49,607 nt of DNA from Haloarcula amylolytica JCM 13557 (GTDB lineage Archaea > Halobacteriota > Halobacteria > Halobacteriales > Haloarculaceae): contig NZ_AOLW01000024.1 of the NCBI RefSeq assembly GCF_000336615.1, positions 22,836-72,442 on the forward strand, in the 5' to 3' direction. A model generated the notes under the pieces. It worked only from the letters and a program-made list of their open reading frames with translations. It had not been told where the DNA came from and did no database searches. Within the stretch, counting starts at the first letter, position 1. Each line of letters opens with the position of its first letter. Below, in pieces: positions 15,873 to 26,405 of this stretch. Position numbers and translations under genes: made by a program.

Positions 15873-17816
15873 ATGACACGGGGTGACGAACCGGATCGGG
15901 GCCAGTCCCAGACGGGGCGAGAGACAGTCGAACCACCGGACTGGTTCGTCGAACAGGCGAACGTGACGGACCCGGCCGTCTACGACCGCTTCGAACGGGA
16001 GTGGCCCGATTGCTGGCGCGAGGCCGCCGCGTTGCTCGACTGGGAGGAGCCGTTCGAGACGGTGCTCCGTGGAACAGACGGGCCACCGTTCGAATGGTTC
16101 CCCGGCGGCCGATTAAACGCCGCATACAACTGTCTCGACCGGCACCTCCCCGAGCGGAAGAACCAGCTCGCACTGGTCTGGGAGGGGCACCTCGGCGAGT
16201 CCCGCACCTACACCTACCTCGAACTGTACCGGGAAGTCAACGCCTTCGCCGCGGCGTTGCGCGAGCGCGGCGTCGGACCGGACGACGTGGTGACACTGTA
16301 CCTGCCGATGGTGCCCGAACTCCCGGTCGCAATGCTGGCCTGTGCGCGCCTGGGCGTGCCACACAACGTCGTCTTCGCCGGGTTCTCCGCGGACGCACTG
16401 GCGACGCGAATGGAGCGAGCCGACTCGGAGTACCTCATCACCTGCGATGGCTACTACCGCCGCGGTAGCGCCGTCGCACAAAAGAACAAGGCGGATAACG
16501 CGCGCATCGCCGTCGACCACGACGTGTCGGTCGTGGTGCTCGACCGGCTGGGCCGTGATGTGCACTTAGGCGACGACTACGACGACTATCACGACCTGCT
16601 GGCGGCCCACGAGGGCGAGGAAGTCGAGCCGGTTTCGCGGGCGGCGGACGACCCGCTCTTTCGCATCTACACCTCGGGAACGACCGGGCAGCCGAAGGCC
16701 GTCACCCACACGACCGGCGGATATCTCGCACACGTCGCCTGGACCGCTCGGTCAGTTCTCGACATCAAGCCCGAGGACACGTACTGGTGCTCGGCCGATA
16801 TCGGCTGGATTACCGGTCACTCCTACATCGTCTACGGCCCGCTCACGCTCGGCACGACAACAGTACTGTACAACGGTACGGCGGACCACCCGAAAAAAGA
16901 CCAGCTGTGGGAACTCATCGAGAAGTACGCTGTCGACGTGTTCTACACCGCGCCGACAGCCGTTCGGGCGTTCATGAAGTGGGGCGAGGAGTACCCCGAC
17001 CGACACGACCTCTCCAGCCTTCGCCTGCTGGGTACGGTCGGCGAACCGATGGATGCTCGCGCATGGGAGTGGTATCGCGAGCACATCGGCGGCGGCGAGT
17101 GCCCCATTGTCGACACATGGTGGCAGACCGAAACCGGAGCGGTGCTCGTATCGACGTTGCCCGGCGTCGACGAGATGAAACCCGGGGCCGCGGGAACGCC
17201 GCTGCCGGGAATCGAGGCGTCCGTCGTCGACCGCTCAGGCGCGGCGGTCGAGCCGAACACGGCCGGCGAACTCGTCGTGACGCGCCCCTGGCCGGGGATG
17301 CCGCGCGCGTTACTCGACGGAACGGACTGGGGCAGCGTCCCGGACAGCGCCGGGGAGTGGCGGTACTACCCCGAAGACAGCGTCTCGGTCGACGACGACG
17401 GTTACATCACCTTTCTCGGTCGGATCGACGACGCGATCAACGTCGCCGGCCGGCGGTTCAGCACCAAGGAACTGGAGTCGACGGTCGCCGGCGTCACCGG
17501 CGTCGCCGAAGCCGCCGTCGTCGGTGCCGACGACGAGACGACCGGAACAGCGGTGTACGCGTTCGCCTCCCCGGAGGACGGCTACACCGAGAGCGAACTC
17601 CGAGCAGCCATCGAAGACGCTATCGTCAACGCTATCGGCGGTATCGCCCGCCCCAAGGAGATCGTGTTCACGCCCGACCTTCCGAAGACGCGCTCGGGCA
17701 AAGTTATGCGCCGCCTGCTGACCGCAGTGGCGAACGACGAGGAACTGGGCGACACCAGCGCGCTACGTAACCCCGAAATCCTCGGGGAGATCCAGTCGAC
17801 GACGAGAAGGGAGTGA
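15873..17816 (+). CDS. acs: Acetate--CoA ligase (AMP-forming), first copy
   Basis: A 647-residue acyl-adenylate-forming enzyme that activates acetate to acetyl-CoA with ATP. The ATP loop YTSGTTGQPKAVTHTTGGY, the acetate-pocket region SADIGWITGHSYIVYGPL, DTWWQTETG and the hinge region FLGRIDDAINVAGRRFS are in order. The C-terminal PKTRSGKVMRR holds the catalytic lysine that is also the usual acetylation target. I chose the ATG at 15873; an upstream TTG at 15846 would read the promoter. Compared with the copy at 19719 it is more divergent, with a longer loop replacement after PWPGMPRALL and FSTKELEST where most have the SGHRLGT-type hinge (here AGRRFST). It may prefer another short acid such as propionate; this is inference. 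Confidence 0.92.
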   Translation: MTRGDEPDRGQSQTGRETVEPPDWFVEQANVTDPAVYDRFEREWPDCWREAAALLDWEEPFETVLRGTDGPPFEWFPGGRLNAAYNCLDRHLPERKNQLALVWEGHLGESRTYTYLELYREVNAFAAALRERGVGPDDVVTLYLPMVPELPVAMLACARLGVPHNVVFAGFSADALATRMERADSEYLITCDGYYRRGSAVAQKNKADNARIAVDHDVSVVVLDRLGRDVHLGDDYDDYHDLLAAHEGEEVEPVSRAADDPLFRIYTSGTTGQPKAVTHTTGGYLAHVAWTARSVLDIKPEDTYWCSADIGWITGHSYIVYGPLTLGTTTVLYNGTADHPKKDQLWELIEKYAVDVFYTAPTAVRAFMKWGEEYPDRHDLSSLRLLGTVGEPMDARAWEWYREHIGGGECPIVDTWWQTETGAVLVSTLPGVDEMKPGAAGTPLPGIEASVVDRSGAAVEPNTAGELVVTRPWPGMPRALLDGTDWGSVPDSAGEWRYYPEDSVSVDDDGYITFLGRIDDAINVAGRRFSTKELESTVAGVTGVAEAAVVGADDETTGTAVYAFASPEDGYTESELRAAIEDAIVNAIGGIARPKEIVFTPDLPKTRSGKVMRRLLTAVANDEELGDTSALRNPEILGEIQSTTRRE

Positions 17817-17956
17817 GATATTTCGTATTTTTCTATATCACCGAAATGTTTTGTCGACAATAATGTCTTTAGTGACTGTTTTATTGGTCTCTTCCCAGCC
17901 ATCCCCACGATATGACCGCAATACTTATTTCGGTATTCTCTGATTTTCCGAAGCAT
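17817..17956. promoter_or_regulatory. AT-rich acs terminator and Bat-like promoter region
   Basis: T-rich DNA (CGTATTTTTCTATATC) directly follows the acs stop and probably ends that transcript. A perfect palindrome TTGTCGACAA lies at 17851-17860. CTTATTT at about 17925-17931 is a TATA-like box 27-31 bp before the ATG at 17957, which decides the start of the Bat-like gene. The palindrome could be an operator; its binder is unknown. Confidence 0.45.
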
Positions 17957-19648
17957 ATGGACGGAGCAGCGGACCACATCGGTGAACGAGGGTACGAACA
18001 GCTCCGGCGTGCGGCCGAGACACACCGGTCCGACCTCGTGCTGCGGCTCGGCGCGGAGGTCGGACTCCGTCCGGCGGAGATGACGGCTGTTCGGCTGGCC
18101 GATATCACCGAGTTCGAGGGACATCGCCTGCTTGCCGTTCGGGACGGCAACGAGGTTGTCCGTGAGACGTACCTTCCGGACTCGGTCGAACACGACATAC
18201 GGAAGTACGCGAACGCGGCCGGAACGGACGACGACGAGCCGCTGGTTTCCGTCTCCCCGCGTCGGCTCCAAATGCTCGTCAGTGAGGTGGCCGACCGTGC
18301 CGCCGACGCGGCACCGCACCTGCAGGAGGTTTCCACGCGGGACCTCCGGTGGCGGTTCGCTGCGAGTCTGCTGGACGACGGCGTCCCGCCGGACGTGGTC
18401 TGCGCGCTCGGCGGCTGGGACCGGCTCACCCGGCTGGAGCCGCTGCTTGACGAACCGGACCGCGAAACCATCGTCGCGGCCGTTGACGGGTCCGACGAGC
18501 GGGCGGCCCCGAGCGAGTCTCGGCGAGCCCTCGACTGGATCACGACGGTCAGCGAGGCGCTTGCGGCCGCCGCGACCGGCGAAGCAATTGCGACGGCAGT
18601 CTGTGACCACCTGACCGAGACGGCGGGCTTCGAGTTCGCCTGGCTCGCCGAGCGTACCGGCGACGGGCTGACACTGCGCACGACGACAGAGATCTCGGAG
18701 TCGGCCGTCGAGCACCAGATTCACGAGCATATCGAGTCGGTCACCGCGCCGCTAGACGTGGGCGAGGTTCGTGTCGTCGACGACAGCGCCGGACCGGTTG
18801 CGCTGGTCCCGCTCGTCAGGGAAAACACCGTCTCCGGTGTCATCGGGGTCGGTTCCAGGGAGGGGCTTACCGACGCGGAACGCGCCGTACTGTCCGCGCT
18901 CGGGGTTCAGGTCGGCCACGCACAGGTCGCCGCCGAACGCAAGCGACTCCTGCTTGCCGACACGGTGACCGAGTTGGAGTTCCACTGTGCGGACGAGCGG
19001 ACCTTCACCGCCGGGGTGTCCGGGGCGTTGCAGTGTACGGTCGAACTGTCCGGCGTCGTCCCCGTTGCGGGCCAGTCGCTGCTGTACTACCTGATGGTCG
19101 ACGGTGCGTCGGCCGAGTCGGTACTGTCGTACGCGGACGCCGACGACGGTGTGACAGACGCCAGACTCCTCGAAGAACACAGCGACGGCCTGCTACTGGA
19201 GGTCGTAGTCACCGACACGCCAGCGCTCCAGTTGGTCGAGAGCGGTGGCCGCGTTCGCTCTGTGACGGCCACCGACGGCGTCGCGACTATCGCAGTCGAA
19301 CTCCCCAGTGAGGCCGACATCAGACCGACGGTCAACGCCGTCACCGACGCCTACCCGGAGACGTCGTTAGCGGCGAAGCGAGAGACGGAACGGCCGGCCG
19401 AGACGGAGACAGGGTTCCGCGACCGACTGACAGACACGCTCTCCGACCGGCAGGAGACCGTCCTCCAGGCGGCCTACCACAGCGGCTACTTCGAGTGGCC
19501 CCGCGGGTCGACCGCCGAAGAGCTGGCGGACTCGCTGGACGTCTCGTCGCCGACGTTGCACAATCACCTCAGGAAAGCCCAGCAGAAGGTCCTGACCGCG
19601 TTTTTCGACGACCGGCCGACCGAACCGCGACAGCCGACCGACAACTGA
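17957..19648 (+). CDS. Bat-like transcription regulator with recombinase-like N-terminus and HTH_10
   Basis: A 563-residue regulator of the bacterio-opsin-activator type. Residues about 1-165 look like the catalytic domain of a tyrosine recombinase (GLRPAEMTAVRLADI with R38; RDLRWRFAASLLDDG with R131; GGWD with W154). The usual His before Arg II is R128 and no tyrosine follows, so it should be inactive in recombination and may bind DNA or ligand. A GAF-like domain spans about 185-320, a Bat-type beta-rich domain about 330-490, and a C-terminal HTH_10 about 498-555 (SDRQETVLQAAYHSGYFEWP, then STAEELADSLDVSSPTLHNH). I chose ATG 17957 because a TATA-like box sits 27-31 bp upstream; ATG 17912 would translate that box. 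It lies between two acs genes and probably controls acetate use. The signal sensed is unknown. Confidence 0.87.
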   Translation: MDGAADHIGERGYEQLRRAAETHRSDLVLRLGAEVGLRPAEMTAVRLADITEFEGHRLLAVRDGNEVVRETYLPDSVEHDIRKYANAAGTDDDEPLVSVSPRRLQMLVSEVADRAADAAPHLQEVSTRDLRWRFAASLLDDGVPPDVVCALGGWDRLTRLEPLLDEPDRETIVAAVDGSDERAAPSESRRALDWITTVSEALAAAATGEAIATAVCDHLTETAGFEFAWLAERTGDGLTLRTTTEISESAVEHQIHEHIESVTAPLDVGEVRVVDDSAGPVALVPLVRENTVSGVIGVGSREGLTDAERAVLSALGVQVGHAQVAAERKRLLLADTVTELEFHCADERTFTAGVSGALQCTVELSGVVPVAGQSLLYYLMVDGASAESVLSYADADDGVTDARLLEEHSDGLLLEVVVTDTPALQLVESGGRVRSVTATDGVATIAVELPSEADIRPTVNAVTDAYPETSLAAKRETERPAETETGFRDRLTDTLSDRQETVLQAAYHSGYFEWPRGSTAEELADSLDVSSPTLHNHLRKAQQKVLTAFFDDRPTEPRQPTDN

Positions 19649-19683
19649 AACCCTGTTTCATGTTATCGTAGTTAGACCCCCCG

Positions 19684-19691
19684 TTTATATG
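19684..19691 (+). promoter_or_regulatory. TATA-like box for the second acs
   Basis: TTTATATG lies about 28-34 bp before the ATG at 19719. It is the clearest TATA-like sequence in the acetate module and would drive acs together with the following transporter genes. Confidence 0.55.
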
Positions 19692-19718
19692 GCCGCTGTG
19701 AAATATCGATGATAGACC

Positions 19719-21713
<1,995 letters not shown>

Positions 21714-21757
21714 GCCGTAGCGGCGAACAGCACCACGAATTTTCAACCTATCAACCC

Positions 21758-22192
21758 ATGTCAAGAGACACGCCTGCGGACCGAGAAGAGTCAACTATCC
21801 AACCAGATGGCGGCACGGAGGCCGCCCACGAAGACATCGACTACCTCGACAGGGAGGTGAACCTGTTACGGCCGAGCACGCCGTTTATGCGCGACCACCT
21901 GAAGATCATCTGGAGCAGTTTCGTGCTCTGGGCGCTGGTCGTGTTCGGGCCGGTGACGATGACCGCTATCGCGCCGGAGATGATGACCGTGGGGACGCCC
22001 ATATTCGGCTTCCCGCTGCACTACTTCCTCGTCTCCCTTGGCGCGCCGACGGGTGCGCTCATCCTTGCAGTAGTGTACACGCGCTACCGGGACCGACTCG
22101 ACCAGAAGTACGGGATCGACCCCGACTCCGTCGAGAGCGCGGCGACCGAGGCTGGCGAAGCGACAGCCGCTGACGGGGGTGTCGAGCAGTGA
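21758..22192 (+). CDS. Small symporter subunit (DUF4212 type)
   Basis: A 144-residue protein with an acidic N-terminal tail of about 45 residues, then two membrane helices (about 51-75 and 86-112) and an acidic tail. The pattern NLLRPSTPFMRDHLKIIW, then FGFPLHYFLVSLGAPTGALI, is that of the small DUF4212 partner that precedes actP-like symporters in many bacteria and archaea. It overlaps the following symporter gene by 4 bp (GTGA), so the two are made together. It probably assists assembly or function of the transporter; its exact job is not established. Confidence 0.87.
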   Translation: MSRDTPADREESTIQPDGGTEAAHEDIDYLDREVNLLRPSTPFMRDHLKIIWSSFVLWALVVFGPVTMTAIAPEMMTVGTPIFGFPLHYFLVSLGAPTGALILAVVYTRYRDRLDQKYGIDPDSVESAATEAGEATAADGGVEQ

Positions 22193-23859
22193 CGGTCCCG
22201 CTACAGGCGGAAGCGCTGGATATCTCGTTCAAACTCGTCCCGGCGATCATCGTCTTCCTGATGATGGCCTCGTTCCTCGTTATCGGCTACGTGTTCAAGG
22301 TGGCCGACACCGAGGGGATGTGGGTGGCCGGCCGCGGCATCGGGAACATCGAGAACGGGATGGCCATCGGCGCGAACTGGATGTCCGCCGCCTCGTACCT
22401 CGGACTGGCCGGGCTGGTCGCGCTCTCGGGCTTCTACGGCCTGGCGTTCATCGTCGGCTGGACGACCGGCTACTTCATCCTGCTCATCTTCCTGGCCGCG
22501 CAGATGCGGCGGTTCGGGAAGTACACCGCGCCGGACTTCGTCGGCGACCGGTTCAACTCGCCGACGGCCCGCGCGCTGGCCGCGTTCACCACGCTGCTGA
22601 TCGCGTACGTCTACTCCGTCGGCCAGGCCCGCGGCATGGGGCTGGTCGGTCAGTACGTCTTCGGCCTCGACATCATCCCGATGATCGTCGTGATGATGAC
22701 CATTACCGTCGGCTACCTCGCGCTCTCGGGGATGCTGGGCGCGACGAAGAACATGGCCGTTCAGTACACGATCCTCATCGTCGCGTTCCTCGCGGGCGTG
22801 TACGTGGTCGGCTTCTCGCAGGGCTATTCTACGGTGCTCCCGCAGATCGAGTACGGCGCGCTGATCGCCGACCTCGGCCGCGAGTTCTCCGCACCGTTCG
22901 TGAACCAGCCGTTCTACCTCTGGATCGCGACGGCGTTCTCGCTCATCGTCGGGACCTGCGGCCTCCCGCACGTCCTCGTCCGGTTCTACACGGTCAGAAG
23001 CGAGCGCGTCGCCCGCTGGTCCTGCGTGTGGGGGCTGTTCTTCATCCTCCTGCTGTACTGGGCGTCGCCCGCGATGGCGGCCTTCGGCGTCGACCTCTTC
23101 CAGGCGACGACCGGCGCGAGCGCCTACGCCGCAGAAGGCGGCATGTCCGGCGCTGAGGGTGACGTGATCGTCGTGCTCGCCGCGCAGTTCGCGAACCTCC
23201 CGACGTGGTTCGTCGGCCTCGTCGCGGCCGGTGCGATGGCCGCCGCTATCGCGACGACTGCCGGGCTGTTCATCACGGCCTCCTCAGCGGTCGCACACGA
23301 CATCTACACCGAACTGATCAACCCCGACGCGACCCAGCGCCAGCAGGTGCTCATCGGTCGCGGGACGATCATCGGCATGGGCGCGCTGGTGACGGTGACC
23401 GCGTTCAACCCACCGGCGCTCATCGGCGAACTGGTCGCCTACGCGTTCTCGCTGGCCGGCGTCGTGCTGTTCCCGATGTTCTTCCTCGGCCTCTGGTGGG
23501 AGAACACGAACCGTCAGGGCGCACTGGCCGGGATGGTGCTCGGCCTGCTCATCTGGATCACCTCGATCATCAACAGCGTCCTGCCGAACTACATCGGCGC
23601 GCTCGGAGCGGCCGCCGGAGAGAGCGGCGCGATCGTCCCGATATACGCCCAGTACGTCCCGCCCATCGGCGCTGCGCTGATCGGGACGCCGGTCGTGTTC
23701 ATCGTCACCATCGCCGTCTCGCTGGCGACGCCCGAGCCGCCCCTGGAGACGAAGCAGATGGTTCGACAGTGTCACAGCCCCGAACCGATGGGGCAACAGG
23801 AGACCGCCGCAGACGTCGTCGGCGACAAGACCAGCGGCGGCACCCCCGCAGACGACTAA
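22189..23859 (+). CDS. Sodium:solute symporter, probable acetate/short-acid transporter
   Basis: A 556-residue member of the sodium:solute symporter family with about 13 membrane helices. WVAGRGIGNIENGMAIGANW, followed by MSAASYLGLAG, is the family signature, near residues 44-75. GTCGLPHVLVRFYTVR near 262 matches the acetate/ActP and VC_2705 branch. A periplasmic insertion at about 300-325 precedes VIVVLAAQFANLPTW. The start is GTG at 22189, overlapping the DUF4212 stop, and no ATG fits better. Placement after acs and DUF4212 points to acetate, but pyruvate, propionate or lactate are possible. Import would be driven by the sodium gradient. Confidence 0.92.
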   Translation: MTVPLQAEALDISFKLVPAIIVFLMMASFLVIGYVFKVADTEGMWVAGRGIGNIENGMAIGANWMSAASYLGLAGLVALSGFYGLAFIVGWTTGYFILLIFLAAQMRRFGKYTAPDFVGDRFNSPTARALAAFTTLLIAYVYSVGQARGMGLVGQYVFGLDIIPMIVVMMTITVGYLALSGMLGATKNMAVQYTILIVAFLAGVYVVGFSQGYSTVLPQIEYGALIADLGREFSAPFVNQPFYLWIATAFSLIVGTCGLPHVLVRFYTVRSERVARWSCVWGLFFILLLYWASPAMAAFGVDLFQATTGASAYAAEGGMSGAEGDVIVVLAAQFANLPTWFVGLVAAGAMAAAIATTAGLFITASSAVAHDIYTELINPDATQRQQVLIGRGTIIGMGALVTVTAFNPPALIGELVAYAFSLAGVVLFPMFFLGLWWENTNRQGALAGMVLGLLIWITSIINSVLPNYIGALGAAAGESGAIVPIYAQYVPPIGAALIGTPVVFIVTIAVSLATPEPPLETKQMVRQCHSPEPMGQQETAADVVGDKTSGGTPADD

Positions 23860-23863
23860 ACCC

Positions 23864-24337
23864 ATGTACGACAACATTCTCGTTCCGACTGACGGCAGCG
23901 AAACCGCGGAAAACGCGGTCGACCAGGCAGTCGACATCGCCTCGAAGTACGGCGCAACGGTCCACGCGCTGTACGTCGTCGACGTCGACGCCACCAGCTA
24001 CTCGCTGGGGACAGAGCAGGTCGACCGCATCCGCCAGGGGAACCTGGAGGAGATGACCGACATAAAGGAAGACGCCGACGAAGCCACCGGCTACGTCCGC
24101 GACCGCGCCGCCGAACACGGCGTCGAAGTGGAAGAGCACATCACCGCCGGCGAGCCCGCGCGCGCCATCCGGAAGTTCGTCGAGGACAACGACATCGACC
24201 TCGTCGTGATGGGGTCCCACGGCCGCTCGGGGCTGAAACGCGTCATCCTCGGCAGCGTCACGGAGAAAGTGCTCCGCCGGACCCGACTGCCGGTGCTCGT
24301 CGTCGACGTCCACGGCGAGACGGACGTTGAAGACTGA
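23864..24337 (+). CDS. Universal stress protein UspA family
   Basis: A 157-residue single-domain Usp protein starting MYDNILVPTDGSETAENAV. The C-terminal ATP-binding signature GSHGRSGLKRVILGSVTEKV, near residues 122-141, is complete, so it should bind ATP. It starts 4 bp after the symporter stop and is part of the acs-transporter unit. Usp genes often follow transporter genes in haloarchaea, where they are thought to regulate the transporter; that role is inferred here. Confidence 0.93.
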   Translation: MYDNILVPTDGSETAENAVDQAVDIASKYGATVHALYVVDVDATSYSLGTEQVDRIRQGNLEEMTDIKEDADEATGYVRDRAAEHGVEVEEHITAGEPARAIRKFVEDNDIDLVVMGSHGRSGLKRVILGSVTEKVLRRTRLPVLVVDVHGETDVED

Positions 24338-24344
24338 CAGTACC

Positions 24345-24395
24345 ATGGCACTGAATCGACTCCAATCGCTGCGGACCACGCGAGGCCGCCGATGA
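24345..24395 (+). CDS. Possible 16-codon upstream frame overlapping the next start
   Basis: An ATG at 24345 opens a 16-residue basic peptide (MALNRLQSLRTTRGRR) whose TGA overlaps the ATG of the following gene in ATGA. It begins 7 bp after the Usp stop. It could be a leader peptide that feeds ribosomes to the next gene, or simply chance. The four-base overlap is the only positive evidence. No Shine-Dalgarno sequence is evident. Confidence 0.3.
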   Translation: MALNRLQSLRTTRGRR

Positions 24396-24607
24396 GCGTC
24401 GTCGACACCCTCCGCAACCACGTCCGCGACCACAAGCGAGGGATGTTCGTCGACCTCGTGTTCGCTATCGCCTGGGTGACTGCCGTGAGCGTCATCTTCG
24501 ACCTGCTGTCGGCTCCGCAGTGGGTCTACTACCTGACGCTCGCCGGCGGCGTCGTCGCGTACTACGGTTTCTTCTGGTCGCTTGAGCTGGCGATGGAACA
24601 GCAGTAG
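24392..24607 (+). CDS. Small two-helix membrane protein, unknown
   Basis: A 71-residue protein with a charged N-terminus (VDTLRNHVRDHKRGMFVD) and two membrane helices (about 20-37 and 42-60), ending in ELAMEQQ. It is the last gene in the direction of the acetate transporter unit, 54 bp after usp. Codon use and GC match its neighbours. I do not recognise the family. A role as a small partner of the transporter is only a guess from position. Confidence 0.65.
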   Translation: MSVVDTLRNHVRDHKRGMFVDLVFAIAWVTAVSVIFDLLSAPQWVYYLTLAGGVVAYYGFFWSLELAMEQQ

Positions 24608-24822
24608 GTCGGGCTCCGTTTGTCACGGTGGCGACGGATTCAGAGCCAGTTCACGAGGCCTTTGTGAAATATACACATATAGTGGCTGAATCACCGCCGT
24701 ACCCGGGTCATCCAAGCACCCCTCTATTCTCAAGGCCGTCGAATTTCGCTCTCGCCGGTACTAATAAGACCATGTAGATGCATTGACTCTTTCGACGGCA
24801 GCAGACGCTGTGGAGTTCAGCA

Positions 24823-25047
24823 ATGATATACGAAAGTTCGACGGGAGAGTACTACAGTGGTCTCGACATCTGGATGCGCTTCGAGTCGGGGTTCTGGGAA
24901 CCACACGATTGGAGTCAAGCGACTGGACAGGAGTGGGTACAGACCGAGGCGGGTGACGTCCTCACCCTGACGCCGGTCCCGGAGTCCGACCTTCCGGATG
25001 GAGTATCGGTGACAGAGGCTGAAGACGTCGAATACCTGGGTGAGTGA
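24823..25047 (+). CDS. Small acidic protein, unknown
   Basis: A 74-residue acidic soluble protein (MIYESSTGEYYSGLDIWM..., ending DVEYLGE) rich in Tyr, Trp and Glu. The composition is typical of small haloarchaeal proteins, and many such short proteins have zinc ribbons, but there are no cysteines here. It stands alone between the acetate unit and a palindrome-rich stretch. A possible promoter lies in the AT-rich stretch 24665-24680 and another TATA-like AATAAGACC near 24761-24769, so the leader may be 50 nt or more. The function is unknown. Confidence 0.55.
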   Translation: MIYESSTGEYYSGLDIWMRFESGFWEPHDWSQATGQEWVQTEAGDVLTLTPVPESDLPDGVSVTEAEDVEYLGE

Positions 25048-25147
25048 AAACGGCAAGACCGGGGCAGGCCACGGGTCCGTCTGGGCTGCCTGTGCCACAG
25101 CAAGACCGGCAGGGAAACCGCCACTGCGGGTCACATTACCGTACCGC

Positions 25148-25347
25148 TCGTTCAGAGGGGCGTAGCGCCTCTCTACTGCTCACGGGTCGCTAACGCTCCC
25201 CGTTCGCTATTCGAGACCCCTCGCTTCGCTCGGGCTCTCGCTACTCACGGCATCGCCGTTCGTTCGTGGCGCGTAGCGCCACGCCGCTCACGAGTCACTG
25301 CGTTCCTCGTTCGCTATCCGAGGGCCCTCCCTCCGGTCGGCCCCTCG
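25148..25347. repeat. Cluster of GC-rich hairpins in a long intergenic region
   Basis: At least four near-palindromes follow one another: AGAGGGGCG-TAG-CGCCTCTCT at about 25154-25174; a GAG...CCC stem around CTCGCTTCGCTCG near 25216-25240; a perfect 8-bp stem CGTGGCGC-GTA-GCGCCACG at about 25265-25285; and GAGGG..GG with GGCCCCTC near 25319-25347. Motifs such as GCTTCGCTC and GTTCGCTAT recur. No frame across this 300-bp stretch looks coding. It lies at the 3' end of the second cheF and could serve as a terminator or be a haloarchaeal REP-like intergenic repeat. Confidence 0.55.
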
Positions 25348-26214
25348 CTATTTCTCACTCATTGCCTCACTCGCCATATTCCGCCCCTGCGCGTTCAACG
25401 CGACCTCGGTCCGAACCCGGACCTCGTCAACCGCCCCAATATCAAGCAGTTTCTGATAGATTTCCTCGACTTCGTCGGGCGTCGTTCCGACGAAATCGGA
25501 CATCTCGAACGGTGAGACACCGGAGTACAGCGCCATCAACACCTGGCTCTCCATCTCCGAGAGTTCGTAATCGTCCTCGCGGTCCTCGATAACGCGGGTG
25601 AACAGCGTCTTCAGTGCCCGCGTGTGGTGGTCCATCCCCGAGATGTGGGTCTCGACGCTACGGTCCTGGTCGTCAGTGTGTTCGACCTCGATGACCTCCC
25701 GCTCCTGGCCCATCACGGTACTGGTCCCGGTTTCGATGGTTCCGACGTCCTCGATTTCGAATGACATGCTCTTGCCGCCGGGAAACTGGAGGCGGATGAT
25801 GTCATCGTCCAGTTGAAACCGTGCCTTGCTCCACTCGGCGTCCTCCTGAACGACGCCGCCGACGACCGCCTGCTGTCGAGCGAGGATGACCTCGCCCTGT
25901 AGCGTGGCGCGGACGTACTCCGTCTCGAAGTCGTCCAGGTTCGGCGTGTCGACGAGCAGAACGTTGTTGCCGACCTCCAGCGCGGTTGCGCCGCCGGTCC
26001 CGCCGTCGGGGACCAGATCGTCGGGGTTCGACGGGAGGGTGATGTTGGAGTGGGGAATGGGCTGTTTCGAGCCGTTCGTCGCCAGAATGAGTCGCTTGTT
26101 GGTGACGATGAGTCGACAGGAGCGCCACTTCGGGTCGGTCACCGTGTCGCCATCGCGGACGACGTACTGGAAGTCCCCCGATGTGTCGACTAGTTTGCGT
26201 TCGTCACCACTCAT
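25348..26214 (-). CDS. cheF: CheF chemotaxis protein (DUF439 family), second copy
   Basis: A 288-residue paralogue of the cheF product at 14847. It begins SGDERKLVDTSGDFQYVV and keeps DPKWRSCRLIVTNKRLILA, GGVVQEDAEWSKARFQLDDD, the VETHISG segment and the C-terminal helix-turn-helix-like SEMESQVLMALYSGVSPFEM, then PDEVEEIYQKLLDIGAV. CheF proteins act in the cytoplasm between the chemotaxis proteins and the archaellum. The two copies flank the acetate genes about 10 kb apart and differ throughout, so they are old paralogues, not a recent duplication. The divergent gene at 26406 is unrelated. Confidence 0.88.
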   Translation of the reverse strand: MSGDERKLVDTSGDFQYVVRDGDTVTDPKWRSCRLIVTNKRLILATNGSKQPIPHSNITLPSNPDDLVPDGGTGGATALEVGNNVLLVDTPNLDDFETEYVRATLQGEVILARQQAVVGGVVQEDAEWSKARFQLDDDIIRLQFPGGKSMSFEIEDVGTIETGTSTVMGQEREVIEVEHTDDQDRSVETHISGMDHHTRALKTLFTRVIEDREDDYELSEMESQVLMALYSGVSPFEMSDFVGTTPDEVEEIYQKLLDIGAVDEVRVRTEVALNAQGRNMASEAMSEK

Positions 26215-26405
26215 GGCCGCTGGTACTACAGATTTGATGCCAAGGGATAAATAACTTCCATCGTCGCCAGCACGGCACTGGTCGATACCACCCGGTCTGT
26301 GTCGACCCGGAAACCGTTCACTGCCGGCAAATCGGGCGAAACTCGGCTGAACTCGGCCTGACTATCTGCCGGCTCCTTTACCCTGGGGCGGCTGTCGAAC
26401 AGTGT

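Noticed and set aside
16787-17770. Long Arg-rich frames opposite or shifted in the acs genes
   Set aside because: Arg/Gly-rich composition without motifs, fully explained by GC-rich codons of the real frame.
17912-17956. Upstream ATG for the Bat-like regulator
   Set aside because: The extra residues are the translation of a TATA-like element; ATG 17957 sits at the expected distance from it.
22201-22971. A minus-strand frame opposite the symporter
   Set aside because: Repetitive charged composition and complete overlap with a clear transporter gene on the other strand.
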